Source: Botryococcus braunii
Taxonomy: Eukaryota; Chlorophyta; Trebouxiophyceae
NCBI GenBank assembly: GCA_002005505.1
Contig: MVGU01000404.1
Span: 500,001-534,477, forward strand
DNA: 34,477 bases
Reading direction: 5' to 3'
Shown here: positions 9,088-19,082 of the stretch, piece by piece
Numbering within the stretch: position 1 is the stretch's first letter
Layout: each line of letters opens with the position of its first letter
Notes under the pieces: generated by a model
What the model saw: the letters and a program-made list of their open reading frames with translations, nothing else
Databases searched by the model: none
Told to the model about the DNA's origin: nothing
Made by a program: the position numbers and the translations under genes

Positions 9088-12000
9088 CTTCCAAGAAGAA
9101 AGGATCATCAGCTAGTGGAGCATCAACGTCAAGCAGTGAACCAGCCTCATCCACACCCATCAGAGAACCGTGTACTCCCAGCACCTCAAGAGGCAGCGGA
9201 GATGAGCTGCCCAAGATTATCCCAACAAATGTCAAGGTACACATAAAACTGAAGGAACGGGGGACAAATATTATTGTTTGGAAGAATGCATTTTTGGCAG
9301 CAAATGAGTCAAAAGGGTCTTTGCCTGCCATCCTGGAGGCTATGCCTGGTACAGCACATGACGCAGCCGCAATGTTACTGATTTATGAGTCAGTCCCAGA
9401 GGAATGGCTGGGACCTCTGTCTAATCTGCCCTCTGCTTATGATGCATATGAGTTCATCTGCAGAAAGTTTATTGGTGGATATAATATCGAGGCCAATGCA
9501 GATTGGCTCCAAGAAATGAGCCAGGGAATGAAACATGACGAGACGATTTCGCAATATGTCAACAGAATGATCAACCTGAAGGCATGCCTTGACAGGAACA
9601 ACCATGCTCTACTGGATGCACACGTTGCAACCCAGATTGTGCAGGGCTTGCCTGATGCAGCTAAAGAGCCAGGAATGATCACAACTGCTGCAGCACAACC
9701 CCTGGAGAAGCTGGCTGGACTTCTGCGCAACACAGCAGCTGCAGTGGGTTTTGATGAATATGCTCCTCGCCAACCAAGGGTTTTGGCTCTTGGACAAGGC
9801 TCCAGTGGAGCCAATACCCCACCAGCTGCCAGTGCAGTCCATCAGCAGGCCCAACCAACTGTCTCTGAGGCCAAGTCCGAGACTAAGGGCATCTGCAACT
9901 ACTGCAATAAGAAGGGGCATTACTGGAGGGACTGTCGAAAGAGGAAGCGGGACGAGGAGACCCAACGGAACGTAGTGGCAGCGGTCCAACAATTGCAGGG
10001 AATGTGGCCACAGGGACCTCCACATATGGGTGGCCCACACCCTCCTGCAGCCCAGCTGGCGCACCCTGGACTGGATGCCTTTCCGGCATGGTTCCAACCC
10101 CCAGCTCCCCCACCTCCACCACCTGGAGGTATGCCATACATAATTTCCCTCAACATCCTGAAGACTCCTGTCAGAAATTCGTCTCTGCAATCCTGGCTGG
10201 TGGACAGTGGAGCATCTGTACATCTGGTGAATGATGTGACCCTACTACATAATCCAACTGTGCATGCCAAACCCATCCCATTACATCTGGCCACTTCAGA
10301 TGCCACTGGAGGAATTGTAGCATCAGGCTCTGTCTGCATCCTCAGTCGAGTGGGAGTTCCCCTGTGGATACATCATGTTCAGTGTGTTCCTTCTGCAACC
10401 TCAAACATACTGTCAGTATCTGCAGCATTGCGGGATGGGGCAGTCTTTCGCACAGATGATGTTGGAGCGTTCACTGAAGTCTGTGGTCCAAACAGCTGGA
10501 GGTCTCGGATCAGTGCAGAGAAAGGGCTATTTTATATTCATCAAGTTGTAGCTCTGAGTCCCAGTGTTAACCACAGAAGAATTTCAGCTGCTGTGAAGTC
10601 CAAAACCCCCACCCAAAACTCACACAACTGTGCCAGACGATACCTCTGGCATAGCAGAATGGGACATCCAGGTGAAACATGGATGCAGCGCCTAACCAAT
10701 GAGGACCTGGTCTCGGGACTTGATACATCCCTATGTCCCTGCTCCAATTGTCCAGTCTACTGTGAAGCATGTATTGAGGGAAAGACGTCTCGGCCTCCAT
10801 TTGGAATAAGCAGTAGACCAGCTGTTGAACCACTTGACAGAGTACATATTGACACTGTGGGCCCCATTTTTCCTGCTGCAGTAACTGGTGAACGTTACTG
10901 GGTGACTGCTTTGGATGAGTCATCTCAGTTAAAGGCGGTCCTGCCTGTGAAGTCCAAAGATGCCATCAGTGCTGCTGTGAGGGACCTCATTCTATACTGG
11001 CAGACCCAGAAGAAAACCAAAGTGAAGTGTGTCCGGTGTGACCGTGGAACTGAATTTCTGAATGCCACGTTCAAAGAATTTTGTGCATCCCAGGGGACTA
11101 AATTGGAGACCTCAGCTCCTTACACCCCGCAACAGAATGGAGCGGCTGAAAGAGCCAATCGCACCCTCAAGGAACGTACCAGGACTCTTCTGGCTTTTGC
11201 AGCTGCCAGTCCAACGTTGTGGAAGGAGGCCCTGGAAACTGCATGCACCCTACTGAACATGGGTCCCAGTACCGGGAGGGACCGCACGCCATCAGAATTA
11301 TTTTTTGGCTACAAACCAAATGTAACCCCACTGCGTACCTGGGGTTGCTTGGCCTTTGTGCACATTCCTGATGTCCAGCGCTCTGTGTTTTCCCCTAAAA
11401 CTGTGCCAGGGATGCTTACTGGTTACTCAGCCTCCTCCAAAGCCTATCGGATCTATGTGGGAGGGGGTATCTGGAAGGAGAGCAGAGATGTGGTTTTCGT
11501 GGAGCACCTCAGGGGAGCCTCTCGGGTTGGCATGAGCGTTTCCTCAACACAGTCTACAGAGTTTCTGTGTCCTGAGCCCTCTGCAAGTGACACTCCCCCA
11601 GTCTTTCCCGGCACCTCCCCTGGCACAACCAACATCAGCCTTGAGACAGATCTTGATGACCCACACAGTGAGCCTGAGTACCTGCCAGCCTCCAGCAACC
11701 TCCCCACACAGCCTGTCACAGGACCCCCCAGTGAGGCTGAGCCCGAGCCTGAATCCAGAAGACTGTGTGACCCAGTGGAGATGGATCAAACCCTGGAGGC
11801 AGTACAGGACTTAGCCAGAGGAGTGAGACAGGACTCCCACCTTCGACCGCAGATGGAGCGAGCCCAGGAGGTCCTCAGACCAACTAGGTCTGATTGCCGC
11901 AACCACCAATTGGATGGCCTGACCCGGGCTCAACGACACGAACAACGCACTGCCGCCAAAGACCTCCTGCTGCCACAGGAGAAGGGAGAGAGCAGAGAGC

Positions 12001-12212
12001 GAGAGGGGTTGACTGAATGTGACTCTCTGTCACAGGGACCAGGGGAAGTGCAGCTAGAGGGTGATTCACATGAGGGGCATGAATTGCATGTGAGTGCAGT
12101 GAGGGGGGCAGCTACATGCAAAGCTGCAAATGGTCCCGGGGAGCTGAGCAGTATGGGTGGGTCTTGTTCAGTGACTGAGAGAAATGTAAGAGATGTGACC
12201 ATGCAGAGTTCT
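9084..12212 (+). CDS. Copia A gag-protease-integrase polyprotein, truncated by the gypsy insertion
   Basis: One uninterrupted frame of about 1,040 codons. The start ATG (MTSKKKGSS) matches copia D. Domains in order: gag with MSQGMKHDETISQYVNRM; a CX2CX4HX4C zinc knuckle (CNYCNKKGHYWRDC, about residue 271); aspartic protease (VDSGASVHL, DSG at 10203-10211, about 374); GAG-pre-integrase zinc region (WHSRMGHPG to CEACIEGK, about 520-570); integrase core with acidic residues in HIDTVGP, CDRGTEF and NGAAERAN. Then follows a long Ser/Glu-rich linker. RT and RNase H should come next, but the frame enters the gypsy LTR at 12213. Copia proteins form the virus-like particle and integrate cDNA. The copia sequence to the right of the gypsy belongs to another family. 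Confidence 0.93.
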
Positions 12213-12511
12213 TGTAACAGGAATAGTCGCGTGTTATAGGAAAATGACCGGACCACGAGGATTTGGACCTCCATAAAGGTCCCTTCGTGAGTTATGTTCC
12301 TCCACGCCAAGAAGTGGCTACTTCACGCGCCAAGGGAGTGACCCCTTACTTGACAAGGCGCATTGGCGATGGAGACAGGGACACACTTAGAACAGGATAG
12401 AATAAGGCTTTGGCAGAGGAAGGACCGGGCCGGACTGGACGGGTACTGAGGTGGAGCCCAAACAACTTGTAACCATTGTTTTCGCATCCTTTGGCCGTTT
12501 CTACTGTATCA
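12213..12511 (+). mobile_element. Gypsy 5' LTR
   Basis: 299 bp, TGTAACAGG to TACTGTATCA. Compared with the 3' LTR it has one extra C in a C run and one T/G substitution. TGTAA at 12468-12472, about 40 bp before the end, is a plausible chlorophyte-type poly(A) signal. Confidence 0.95.
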
Positions 12512-12512
12512 C

Positions 12513-12530
12513 TGGTATCGGCGAGAGGGG
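12513..12530 (+). promoter_or_regulatory. Gypsy primer-binding site
   Basis: TGGTATCGGCGAGAGGGG lies one base after the LTR. It begins with TGG, as sites complementary to a tRNA CCA end do. TGGTATC resembles the common initiator-Met site of plant elements, but the following bases do not, so the tRNA is not identified. Confidence 0.6.
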
Positions 12531-12727
12531 CCAAATTTTGAGCTCCTCTCGTTGAAAAAATTTCCCAAAGAAGTTTTTCAGAGAATTCTATAGATTCGGA
12601 TTGGGTTAGTTGTGGTGTGTGTGGCGCTTTTAGGGGCCTACGACTCGGGTCACCGAGTTTAGGGCCCCCACCCGGACTTTCTCGATTTCCTGTGTCACCG
12701 AGCCTCGCCAGCACTGACAGCTCAGAA

Positions 12728-14059
12728 ATGGCTAGACGACAAGTCGAAGAGCTGCAGGCTGCTTTGGCCGAGGCCGAGGGGCGTGAAGCGGCAATGGCTG
12801 CCGAACTGGCTGAGTTACGACAACAGGCAGAAAACGCTGAAGTTGCGGCTCAAAACCCCGCGAACCCACAGGCAAGAATCCCGACCGTTCGAACCCACTT
12901 ACCGGAAAAATTCGAGGGACGCAGGGACGATCTCGAACAATTCCTAGACGATGTGAGGTCATATTGTGAACTCACCGGTGTGCCCGCGAACCTCAGGGTT
13001 GACTACGCAGTGCGCTGCTTAGGAAAGAGCGTGAAAAAGGTGTGGTTAACAAAAAAAGCAGCTTACGTGAGGCAAAATCCAGGTGCTGTCGTGGATTTAG
13101 CTCTCTTTGGGGATCTGTTGTCTTCTGTCTATGATAACACTGATAAGGTTGCAAAGGCAAGGGATAAACTTGATTCCGTATATCAGGGCAACGAATCAGT
13201 TGAGAAGTATGTTGAGCGCTTTACAACCTTGCTAGCAGAGGTAGAAGTCAGTGGGGACCTATCCATGGGGGAGAAAATCCATAGGTTTCGTAAAGGCCTA
13301 CGTGAGGATTTAAAGAAATATTCAGCAATTAACCCTACAACAGGCAAAGGTTTTGATGATTTGGATGCCTTGATAAGTTTACTCACACGGTACGATGCCG
13401 CGGTGGGCGGGCCCTTACAGGCAAAGAGACTGAGAACCGGCCCCGGGGCCCCTAACTCAAGCATTGCAACCGCCACCGTTGGCCCAGCACCGCACGTTGC
13501 TGGCGTCGGACAGGACTGGACAATCCCCTACTACAGTCATGAATTTGGGATGATGGCAGCTGCACCGATGGTGGCAGCGCCAATCCAGATGGCCCATGGT
13601 TACCCTGCGCCGCTCGCCACGGTCGCCGCGATCCAAGGCGCGACTCCTTATCCCCGCAGGGATGGTTTACCTCCCGAGTATCGGAGGGACACTAGAGTTG
13701 CCTTTCCCCTCAACAGAAGCTGTTACGCGTGCAATACCCCTGGCCATGAATCTTGGTTTTGCCCACTCAAAAAACTTAGAGAGGACCCTAACGCCTATCT
13801 TAATCAACAACAGTGGGACATCTTGCAACACATTGTGAAGGCCAGACAGGAGGTAAACCAGCCTGCTCCACCAATTCCAGGTCTGGCTGGTGATTTGCTG
13901 CGGCGACGGGTAGGAGGGGGCCACAACAACTTTAGGTCCCTCGGTGTGGGAGCAGCCCCTATGCAAGGGTGGACAGCACAGGGTGGGGCCGGACGGGGAC
14001 GGAGAATCAGAGGACGGGGCCGTGGACGGGGCCGGGCAAGGGGACGCGGTAGGCCATGA
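12728..14059 (+). CDS. Gypsy gag (capsid-nucleocapsid)
   Basis: Starts at MARRQVEELQ, the first ATG in a frame that is open further upstream. Residues 1-50 (QVEELQAALAEAEGREAAMA) are a predicted coiled coil. A retrotransposon gag capsid region follows, from HLPEKFEGRRDDLEQFL through YVERFTTLLAEVEVSG to FRKGLREDL. The nucleocapsid has one CX2CX4HX4C zinc knuckle (CYACNTPGHESWFC, near 13720-13762). The C terminus is a strongly basic RG-rich tail, typical of RNA binding. The protein should build the particle that packages element RNA. Its stop overlaps the next ORF's start as ATGA (14056-14059). Confidence 0.92.
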   Translation: MARRQVEELQAALAEAEGREAAMAAELAELRQQAENAEVAAQNPANPQARIPTVRTHLPEKFEGRRDDLEQFLDDVRSYCELTGVPANLRVDYAVRCLGKSVKKVWLTKKAAYVRQNPGAVVDLALFGDLLSSVYDNTDKVAKARDKLDSVYQGNESVEKYVERFTTLLAEVEVSGDLSMGEKIHRFRKGLREDLKKYSAINPTTGKGFDDLDALISLLTRYDAAVGGPLQAKRLRTGPGAPNSSIATATVGPAPHVAGVGQDWTIPYYSHEFGMMAAAPMVAAPIQMAHGYPAPLATVAAIQGATPYPRRDGLPPEYRRDTRVAFPLNRSCYACNTPGHESWFCPLKKLREDPNAYLNQQQWDILQHIVKARQEVNQPAPPIPGLAGDLLRRRVGGGHNNFRSLGVGAAPMQGWTAQGGAGRGRRIRGRGRGRGRARGRGRP

Positions 14060-14751
14060 GTGGAGTTAGAGAAGGAAACCTCCACACTTTTGTTCCTTGG
14101 GAATCTTTTCATTCTTCTATCGAGCAACGTTGTTCTGAGTTTTTGCATTGTTCTTTTTCTAGAGGCCCCTTTGACAATACCCTACCCGATGGAACGTCTA
14201 AACCGACATTTGTTGCAGTACCTATAGGTAAAGCGGAGGACACCTTATCCACTTTCGCTCGTGAGCAACAAGCAAATAAACATTTAAGTGCTTGTTTTCT
14301 AATGGGTAGTAAAGTGGCGAAATCCAAGGCAGTGTACCCATGGCTAAAAGGCATGAGAGTTATCCTGCAAGGTACCAAGGGACCTGATGTCCCCTACTCC
14401 TATGTAGTTTACCATGCCGGACCCAAATTTAGCGTATCTTTTGCTCAAGCTTTTTCAAATAGGCATTTAGCAATGCTTTTTCATGTTAACTGTACTGGTG
14501 TGAAGGGCGTCGCTTTAGTCGATACCGGGGCGACGCACTCGTTCGTCAGACAAGACTTCCTAGCTACTCTCGGAGTGAGGCTGTCAAAGAAGTGTGTGGA
14601 TGTCCAGCTGGCAGATGGACAGACCATGCGCTCGGCGGGGACAGCTAAGCTCAGGGTGCACTTATCTCAAACATATGTGGAACAGAGGGATTTCATTGTC
14701 TGCGAAACTCTGTTGGATGGGGTGGACTTAATCCTTGGGAGGATTTTCTGA
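14056..14751 (+). CDS. Gypsy aspartic protease ORF
   Basis: This 231-residue frame begins at the ATGA overlap with gag. Its second half carries the retropepsin active site VALVDTGATHSFV (about residue 155) and ends VDLILG, the usual end of a protease fold. The first ~130 residues are not recognised. At 14740-14742 the frame stops matching the family: a -1 shift re-reading G14742 continues as DFLKERKALIDYNHGAV, the usual link into RT, while the zero frame ends at TGA 14749-14751. This is either programmed -1 frameshifting or a one-base loss in the GGGAGGA run. The protease should cleave the polyproteins during particle maturation. Confidence 0.85.
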   Translation: MSGVREGNLHTFVPWESFHSSIEQRCSEFLHCSFSRGPFDNTLPDGTSKPTFVAVPIGKAEDTLSTFAREQQANKHLSACFLMGSKVAKSKAVYPWLKGMRVILQGTKGPDVPYSYVVYHAGPKFSVSFAQAFSNRHLAMLFHVNCTGVKGVALVDTGATHSFVRQDFLATLGVRLSKKCVDVQLADGQTMRSAGTAKLRVHLSQTYVEQRDFIVCETLLDGVDLILGRIF

Positions 14752-17700
14752 AAGAAAGAAAAGCGTTAATTGACTACAATCATGGCGCAGTTCATCTTAA
14801 ACCGCCTCATTCCTCACACTACATTACACTCCTCAACCCGCTGCCCCCTAGTGAAAGAGGTACCTTACCGGCGCAAAAAGTGAATGTTATAAGTGAGGGT
14901 CAAGCTAGGCGGGCTATGCGAAAGGGTTGTCCAGGGTTTTGGGGGGTAGTGCGAGAGGCAAGGAGTGGACAGGACTCAGTTTGTGCAACACACTATCTCC
15001 ATAGGGTTGCAGTGGCAACTACAGAGGGGGATAATCCTTGGGACGAAGACAGCGGAGCCACCGGCCTAGATTTAAACGAAAACTCCCGGCGTGTTATTGA
15101 GGGTATGACTGACAAGCCACAAGACTTGAAGCAATTGTTGTTAGAGTTTTTGGATGTTTTTCCAGAGAAATTGCCAGATTTACCTCCAGACAGGGGCATC
15201 TTGCACACTATACCTATGACACCCGGCCATACGCCGCCCTGTCGCCCCACTTATAGGTTGGCTGAACCAGAAGTGGCGGAGTGTCGGAGGCAGGTTGAGG
15301 AATTACTAGCACAGGGTTTCATCAGGCCGAGTGCATCACCGTATGGTAGCCCCATATTGTTTGTGAGAAAGAAAGACGGAACATTCCGAATGGTTATAGA
15401 TTACAGGGCAGTTAATAACTTAACAAGGAAGGACAAATATCCGTTGCCACGGATAGACGATCTTCTGGACAAGCTGCAGGGTTCAAAGTTCTTTACCTCT
15501 TTTGATCTCTTGTCAGGTTACCATCAAGTGCGATTACATGAATCCGATGTTCCCAAAACCGCCTTTAGAACACCCTTAGGTTCATTTGAATTTTTGGTGC
15601 TTCCTTTTGGTCTCACGAATGCTCCCTCCACGTTTCAGAGACTGATGAACAGTGTGTTTCATGATTTTATTCGAGAGGGTTTTGTTGTGGTTTACCTAGA
15701 TGATTTGTTGGTATACAGCAAGTCCAGGGAACAGCACTTAGAGCACTTAACTCGCATCCTTACTCGGCTGAGAGAGGAAAAACTTTATGCAAAATTATCC
15801 AAGTGTGAGTTTTTTGCTGACGAGTTGCGGTATTTGGGACATGTCGTGGGGCGCGACGGCATCAAAGTTGACCCTGCCAAAGTTCGGACTATTGTGGACT
15901 GGCCAACACCCACGGGGAGCACGCACGTACGACAATTCTTGGGACTAGCCAACTACTTCCGCAAGTTCGTCCCGGGTTACAGTACGCTTGCGGCCCCCTT
16001 AACCCGGCTCACTGGCAAAGTTCCTTGGACGTGGGGAGAAGCTGAAGAGCACGCGTTTCAAAGTTTAAAAGAAACTTTGTCCAATGCTCCTGTACTAGCA
16101 CTCCCAGACAGTAGCAAGCCTTTCAAAGTGATCTCAGATGCCAGTGACTATGGGGTGGGTGCAGTACTATTGCAAGAAGGTAGACCTGTAGCATACTTCA
16201 GTAAAAAGCTTAGTAATGCCGAACGCAATTATTCCACAACTGAGAAAGAGCTTGCAGGTGTGTTGTATGCCCTCAAGGAGTGGAGGTGTTACTTATTAGG
16301 GCAAACTTTCACAGTTGTTACGGACCATCGCGCGAATAGTTTTTTGCAAACCCAAACCCTACTCTCACCCAGACGGGCGCGCTGGGCGGAGTTTCTACAG
16401 TTATTCGACATCCAATGGGAATATGCGCCGGGATCCACTAACCCTGCTGACCCATTGTCTAGGAGTCCTCACTTAGCCGGGGCCCACGTCCGAGCCCTAG
16501 CTCGGGCCCAGGCTGGGGTTCAGGCGTCGGTTCAGGCTAGGGCAGGGCCCCTGGGGGAGCACTCTCCCCCTGTCGGAGTAGGAGCGATGGGGGTTGGGGA
16601 GGCTGCAGACTCCACCACCCTACCCACGCCGATGGACGGGTTGAGGGGATGGGGAAGGGTTTTAAGTGAGGCATATGAGATAGATGATTGGCTCCATCGT
16701 AAACAAAATCGCCGCAAGTTAAGCTTCCATAGTGGCTTGTGGAAGCGCGGTGCGCGCATTTACGTTCCCTCCCACCATATGAGTTCTGACGGTGTCGAAC
16801 GTAACCTTCGTAGAGAAATCCTGGAAAATTTGCATGGACCACCTATAGTTGGTCATCCAGGCAGGGACAGGACCCTCGAATTAGTTCAACGTTCCTGGTG
16901 GTGGCCAGGGATGGCCGCAGATGTGGCTGACTTTGTGGCCCAATGTGACTCGTGTCAGCGTGTCAAAGCCCCAGCACACTTACCTGCAGGGTTACTACAC
17001 CCTCTAGAAATACCTGACAGAAAGTGGCAATCAATGTCTATGGACCTAATCACTGGACTGCCAAGAACTAAGGAAGGATATGACGCTATCTGGGTTGCTG
17101 TTGATAGGTTGTCAAAGTATGCGCACTTCGCTCCGACGACCACTGACGCAAGTGCAGAAGTGATAGCTCAACTGTTACGGACCCGGGTTTTCACCTTGCA
17201 TGGGTTTCCCACTCACATTGTATCAGACAGAGATCCTAGGTGGGTGGGTCGCTTCTGTCAAGAGCTCTTTCGGTTGACCGGTTGTCGCTCTGCGCTATCT
17301 ACAGCGTTTCATCCGCAGACCGACGGTCAAACGGAACGAATTAATAGGATTTTGGAGGATTATTTGCGTCATTACGTCACTGGAAGACACAACGACTGGG
17401 ATAAACATTTGTGTGAGGCTGAATTTTCTTACAACAACACTTTTCAGCAATCAATCAACACTACTCCATTTAGGTTGACTTTCGGTCAGGATCCCACGAT
17501 TCCCTTCCAGGAAGTCTATGAAGGTGTGACATCTTCTGTACGTGAGTATGTACCGGCAGCAGCAGAGTTTGTACGAAGGATGAGATGGGATCTAGAAAGA
17601 GCGCGGACATGTCTCAAAGCTGCGCAGGACCGCATGAAGGCATATGCGGACGCGAGGAGAAAAGATGCTCCTATTTTAAAAATAGGCCAACCTGTCCTCC

Positions 17701-18200
17701 TCTCAACAAAGAATCTGAAATTCAAGCATACTCGGACAAGAAAACTCTTACCTCGGTTTATTGGGCCTTTTCCCATCGTCCAGGAGGTATCATCGGTAGC
17801 TTTCAGAATTAGGCTTCCAAAAACTCTGAGGGTTCATGATGTCTTCCATGTTTCTATGCTTAAGCCTTATAAGGAAGGTGGGACGGTACAACCTCCTCCT
17901 CTACCTGAGATTATTGATGGAGAAGAGGAGTATGAGGTCGAGGCTGTGCTAGCTCATAGGGAACGAAAGTTACGAGGTCGAAAAACTGCGCGAGAATATC
18001 TTGTAAAGTGGACCGGGTATCAGGATATTCATAATACTTGGGAGCCAGAGGATAACTTAGAACACGCCAGGGAGGCGTTACAGCGGTACTGGGATTTAAC
18101 CACGGAGCACAGGCCGGAACAAAAAGAAAAGGTGGACAAGAAACGTAAAGGACGTGGTAAAAATGCTGAGAAGCAGCGGAAGCGCGCTAGGCGCGCTTAG
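14742..18200 (+). CDS. Gypsy pol: reverse transcriptase, RNase H, integrase, chromodomain
   Basis: The frame is open from 14742 with no good ATG (a GTG at 14880 opens a 1,106-codon frame), so expression probably needs a shift from the protease frame. RT: SPYGSPILFVRKKDG, FDLLSGYHQV, LPFGLTNAPSTFQ and VVYLDDLLVYS (YLDD at 15693-15704). RNase H: ISDASDYGVGAVL, TEKELAGVLYAL, VTDHRANS. Integrase zinc domain: GHPGRDRT to CDSCQRVKA (about 16850-16970). Core acidic residues: MDLITGLP, VSDRDPRW and TDGQTERIN. The C-terminal chromodomain (about 17938-18105: YEVEAVLAHRERK, YLVKWTGY, NTWEPEDNL) keeps aromatic positions used to bind methylated H3, which places it among chromoviruses and suggests targeting to heterochromatin. 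Confidence 0.95.
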   Translation, partial: DFLKERKALIDYNHGAVHLKPPHSSHYITLLNPLPPSERGTLPAQKVNVISEGQARRAMRKGCPGFWGVVREARSGQDSVCATHYLHRVAVATTEGDNPWDEDSGATGLDLNENSRRVIEGMTDKPQDLKQLLLEFLDVFPEKLPDLPPDRGILHTIPMTPGHTPPCRPTYRLAEPEVAECRRQVEELLAQGFIRPSASPYGSPILFVRKKDGTFRMVIDYRAVNNLTRKDKYPLPRIDDLLDKLQGSKFFTSFDLLSGYHQVRLHESDVPKTAFRTPLGSFEFLVLPFGLTNAPSTFQRLMNSVFHDFIREGFVVVYLDDLLVYSKSREQHLEHLTRILTRLREEKLYAKLSKCEFFADELRYLGHVVGRDGIKVDPAKVRTIVDWPTPTGSTHVRQFLGLANYFRKFVPGYSTLAAPLTRLTGKVPWTWGEAEEHAFQSLKETLSNAPVLALPDSSKPFKVISDASDYGVGAVLLQEGRPVAYFSKKLSNAERNYSTTEKELAGVLYALKEWRCYLLGQTFTVVTDHRANSFLQTQTLLSPRRARWAEFLQLFDIQWEYAPGSTNPADPLSRSPHLAGAHVRALARAQAGVQASVQARAGPLGEHSPPVGVGAMGVGEAADSTTLPTPMDGLRGWGRVLSEAYEIDDWLHRKQNRRKLSFHSGLWKRGARIYVPSHHMSSDGVERNLRREILENLHGPPIVGHPGRDRTLELVQRSWWWPGMAADVADFVAQCDSCQRVKAPAHLPAGLLHPLEIPDRKWQSMSMDLITGLPRTKEGYDAIWVAVDRLSKYAHFAPTTTDASAEVIAQLLRTRVFTLHGFPTHIVSDRDPRWVGRFCQELFRLTGCRSALSTAFHPQTDGQTERINRILEDYLRHYVTGRHNDWDKHLCEAEFSYNNTFQQSINTTPFRLTFGQDPTIPFQEVYEGVTSSVREYVPAAAEFVRRMRWDLERARTCLKAAQDRMKAYADARRKDAPILKIGQPVLLSTKNLKFKHTRTRKLLPRFIGPFPIVQEVSSVAFRIRLPKTLRVHDVFHVSMLKPYKEGGTVQPPPLPEIIDGEEEYEVEAVLAHRERKLRGRKTAREYLVKWTGYQDIHNTWEPEDNLEHAREALQRYWDLTTEHRPEQKEKVDKKRKGRGKNAEKQRKRARRA

Positions 18201-18340
18201 TGCTCTGGCAGGTCGGGTCGGCCCCTCGGTGCGTCCTTGGGCCACCTTGGAAGCTCTAAGCTTGGCCCTTAGAGTGTACCCTGGGGGTATCCCAGTACTA
18301 GAGCGCACTCGGATGAATAGGACGTAAGCGGGGTAGAATG

Positions 18341-18450
18341 TCTACCTCGGGTGCGTGCGGTGATGACCGCTCACCCTGGACAGGACTCGTCGAGGTAGGG
18401 TGTCGTCTACCTCGGGTGCGTGCGGTGCTGACTGCTCACCCTTGTCAGGT
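18341..18450 (+). repeat. Tandem duplication in the gypsy 3' untranslated region
   Basis: A phrase starting TCTACCTCGGGTGCGTGCGG occurs at 18341 and again at 18406 (period 65). CGAGGTAG (18391-18398) and CTACCTCG (18407-18414) form a hairpin at the junction. Further on, 18540-18700 is full of GGACAGGAC-like phrases. Confidence 0.8.
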
Positions 18451-18771
18451 TTCGGACGTCAAGCATGTAATGTCGCGACATCCGTGCTAGCTCGCGCTGT
18501 AGCGTAACGCCCGACGCAGATGGGTGGCCCCACTGCCGTTGGGAAGAATTCCTATTGGACAGGACGGGCGAATTTATGTATGGACGGGACAGATTTTACA
18601 TTGTTATACGGACAGGGCTGGACAAGACAGGACAGGGGTCTGGCTTGGGCTGGGGACGCCAGACTAGTACCCGCGGACAGGACGTGACAGGACCGTACCT
18701 CTGCCAAGTGTGTTAGGTGCGTAGTGTAGTTGTTTAGAGTGAGTCTCCCTCTTGGCCGTGACGTCCAAGCT

Positions 18772-18784
18772 AAGGGGGGGAGGG
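18772..18784 (+). promoter_or_regulatory. Gypsy polypurine tract
   Basis: AAGGGGGGGAGGG, all purine, lies directly before the TG of the 3' LTR, where plus-strand DNA synthesis is primed. Confidence 0.9.
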
Positions 18785-19082
18785 TGTAACAGGAATAGTC
18801 GCGTGTTATAGGAAAATGACCGGACCACGAGGATTTGGACCTCCATAAAGGTCCCTTCGTGAGTTATGTTCCTCCACGCCAAGAAGTGGCTACTTCACGC
18901 GCCAAGGGAGTGACCCTTACTTGACAAGGCGCATTGGCGATGGAGACAGGGACACACTTAGAACAGGATAGAAGAAGGCTTTGGCAGAGGAAGGACCGGG
19001 CCGGACTGGACGGGTACTGAGGTGGAGCCCAAACAACTTGTAACCATTGTTTTCGCATCCTTTGGCCGTTTCTACTGTATCA
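18785..19082 (+). mobile_element. Gypsy 3' LTR
   Basis: 298 bp, from TGTAACAGG to TACTGTATCA, nearly identical to the 5' LTR. TGTAA occurs at 19039-19043. Copia B coding sequence resumes at 19083. Confidence 0.95.

Larger units (their letters stand above)
12213..19082 (+). mobile_element. Complete Ty3/gypsy chromovirus (6,870 bp)
   Basis: The element has two TG...CA LTRs, primer site, gag, protease, RT/RNase H/integrase with chromodomain, polypurine tract and 3' LTR, all in the expected order. The LTRs differ at only two positions, so insertion was recent. The flanks (GTTCT on the left, GAAGT on the right) do not form a target-site duplication, and left and right host sequences are different copia families. 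Confidence 0.95.

Noticed and set aside
12213..12239. Copia A protein continuing nine residues past the linker
   Set aside because: These codons lie in the gypsy LTR, so the true copia sequence ends at 12212.
14880..14882. GTG as the pol start
   Set aside because: Only marks the first permitted codon after an arbitrary cut: the frame is open and family-like back to 14742.
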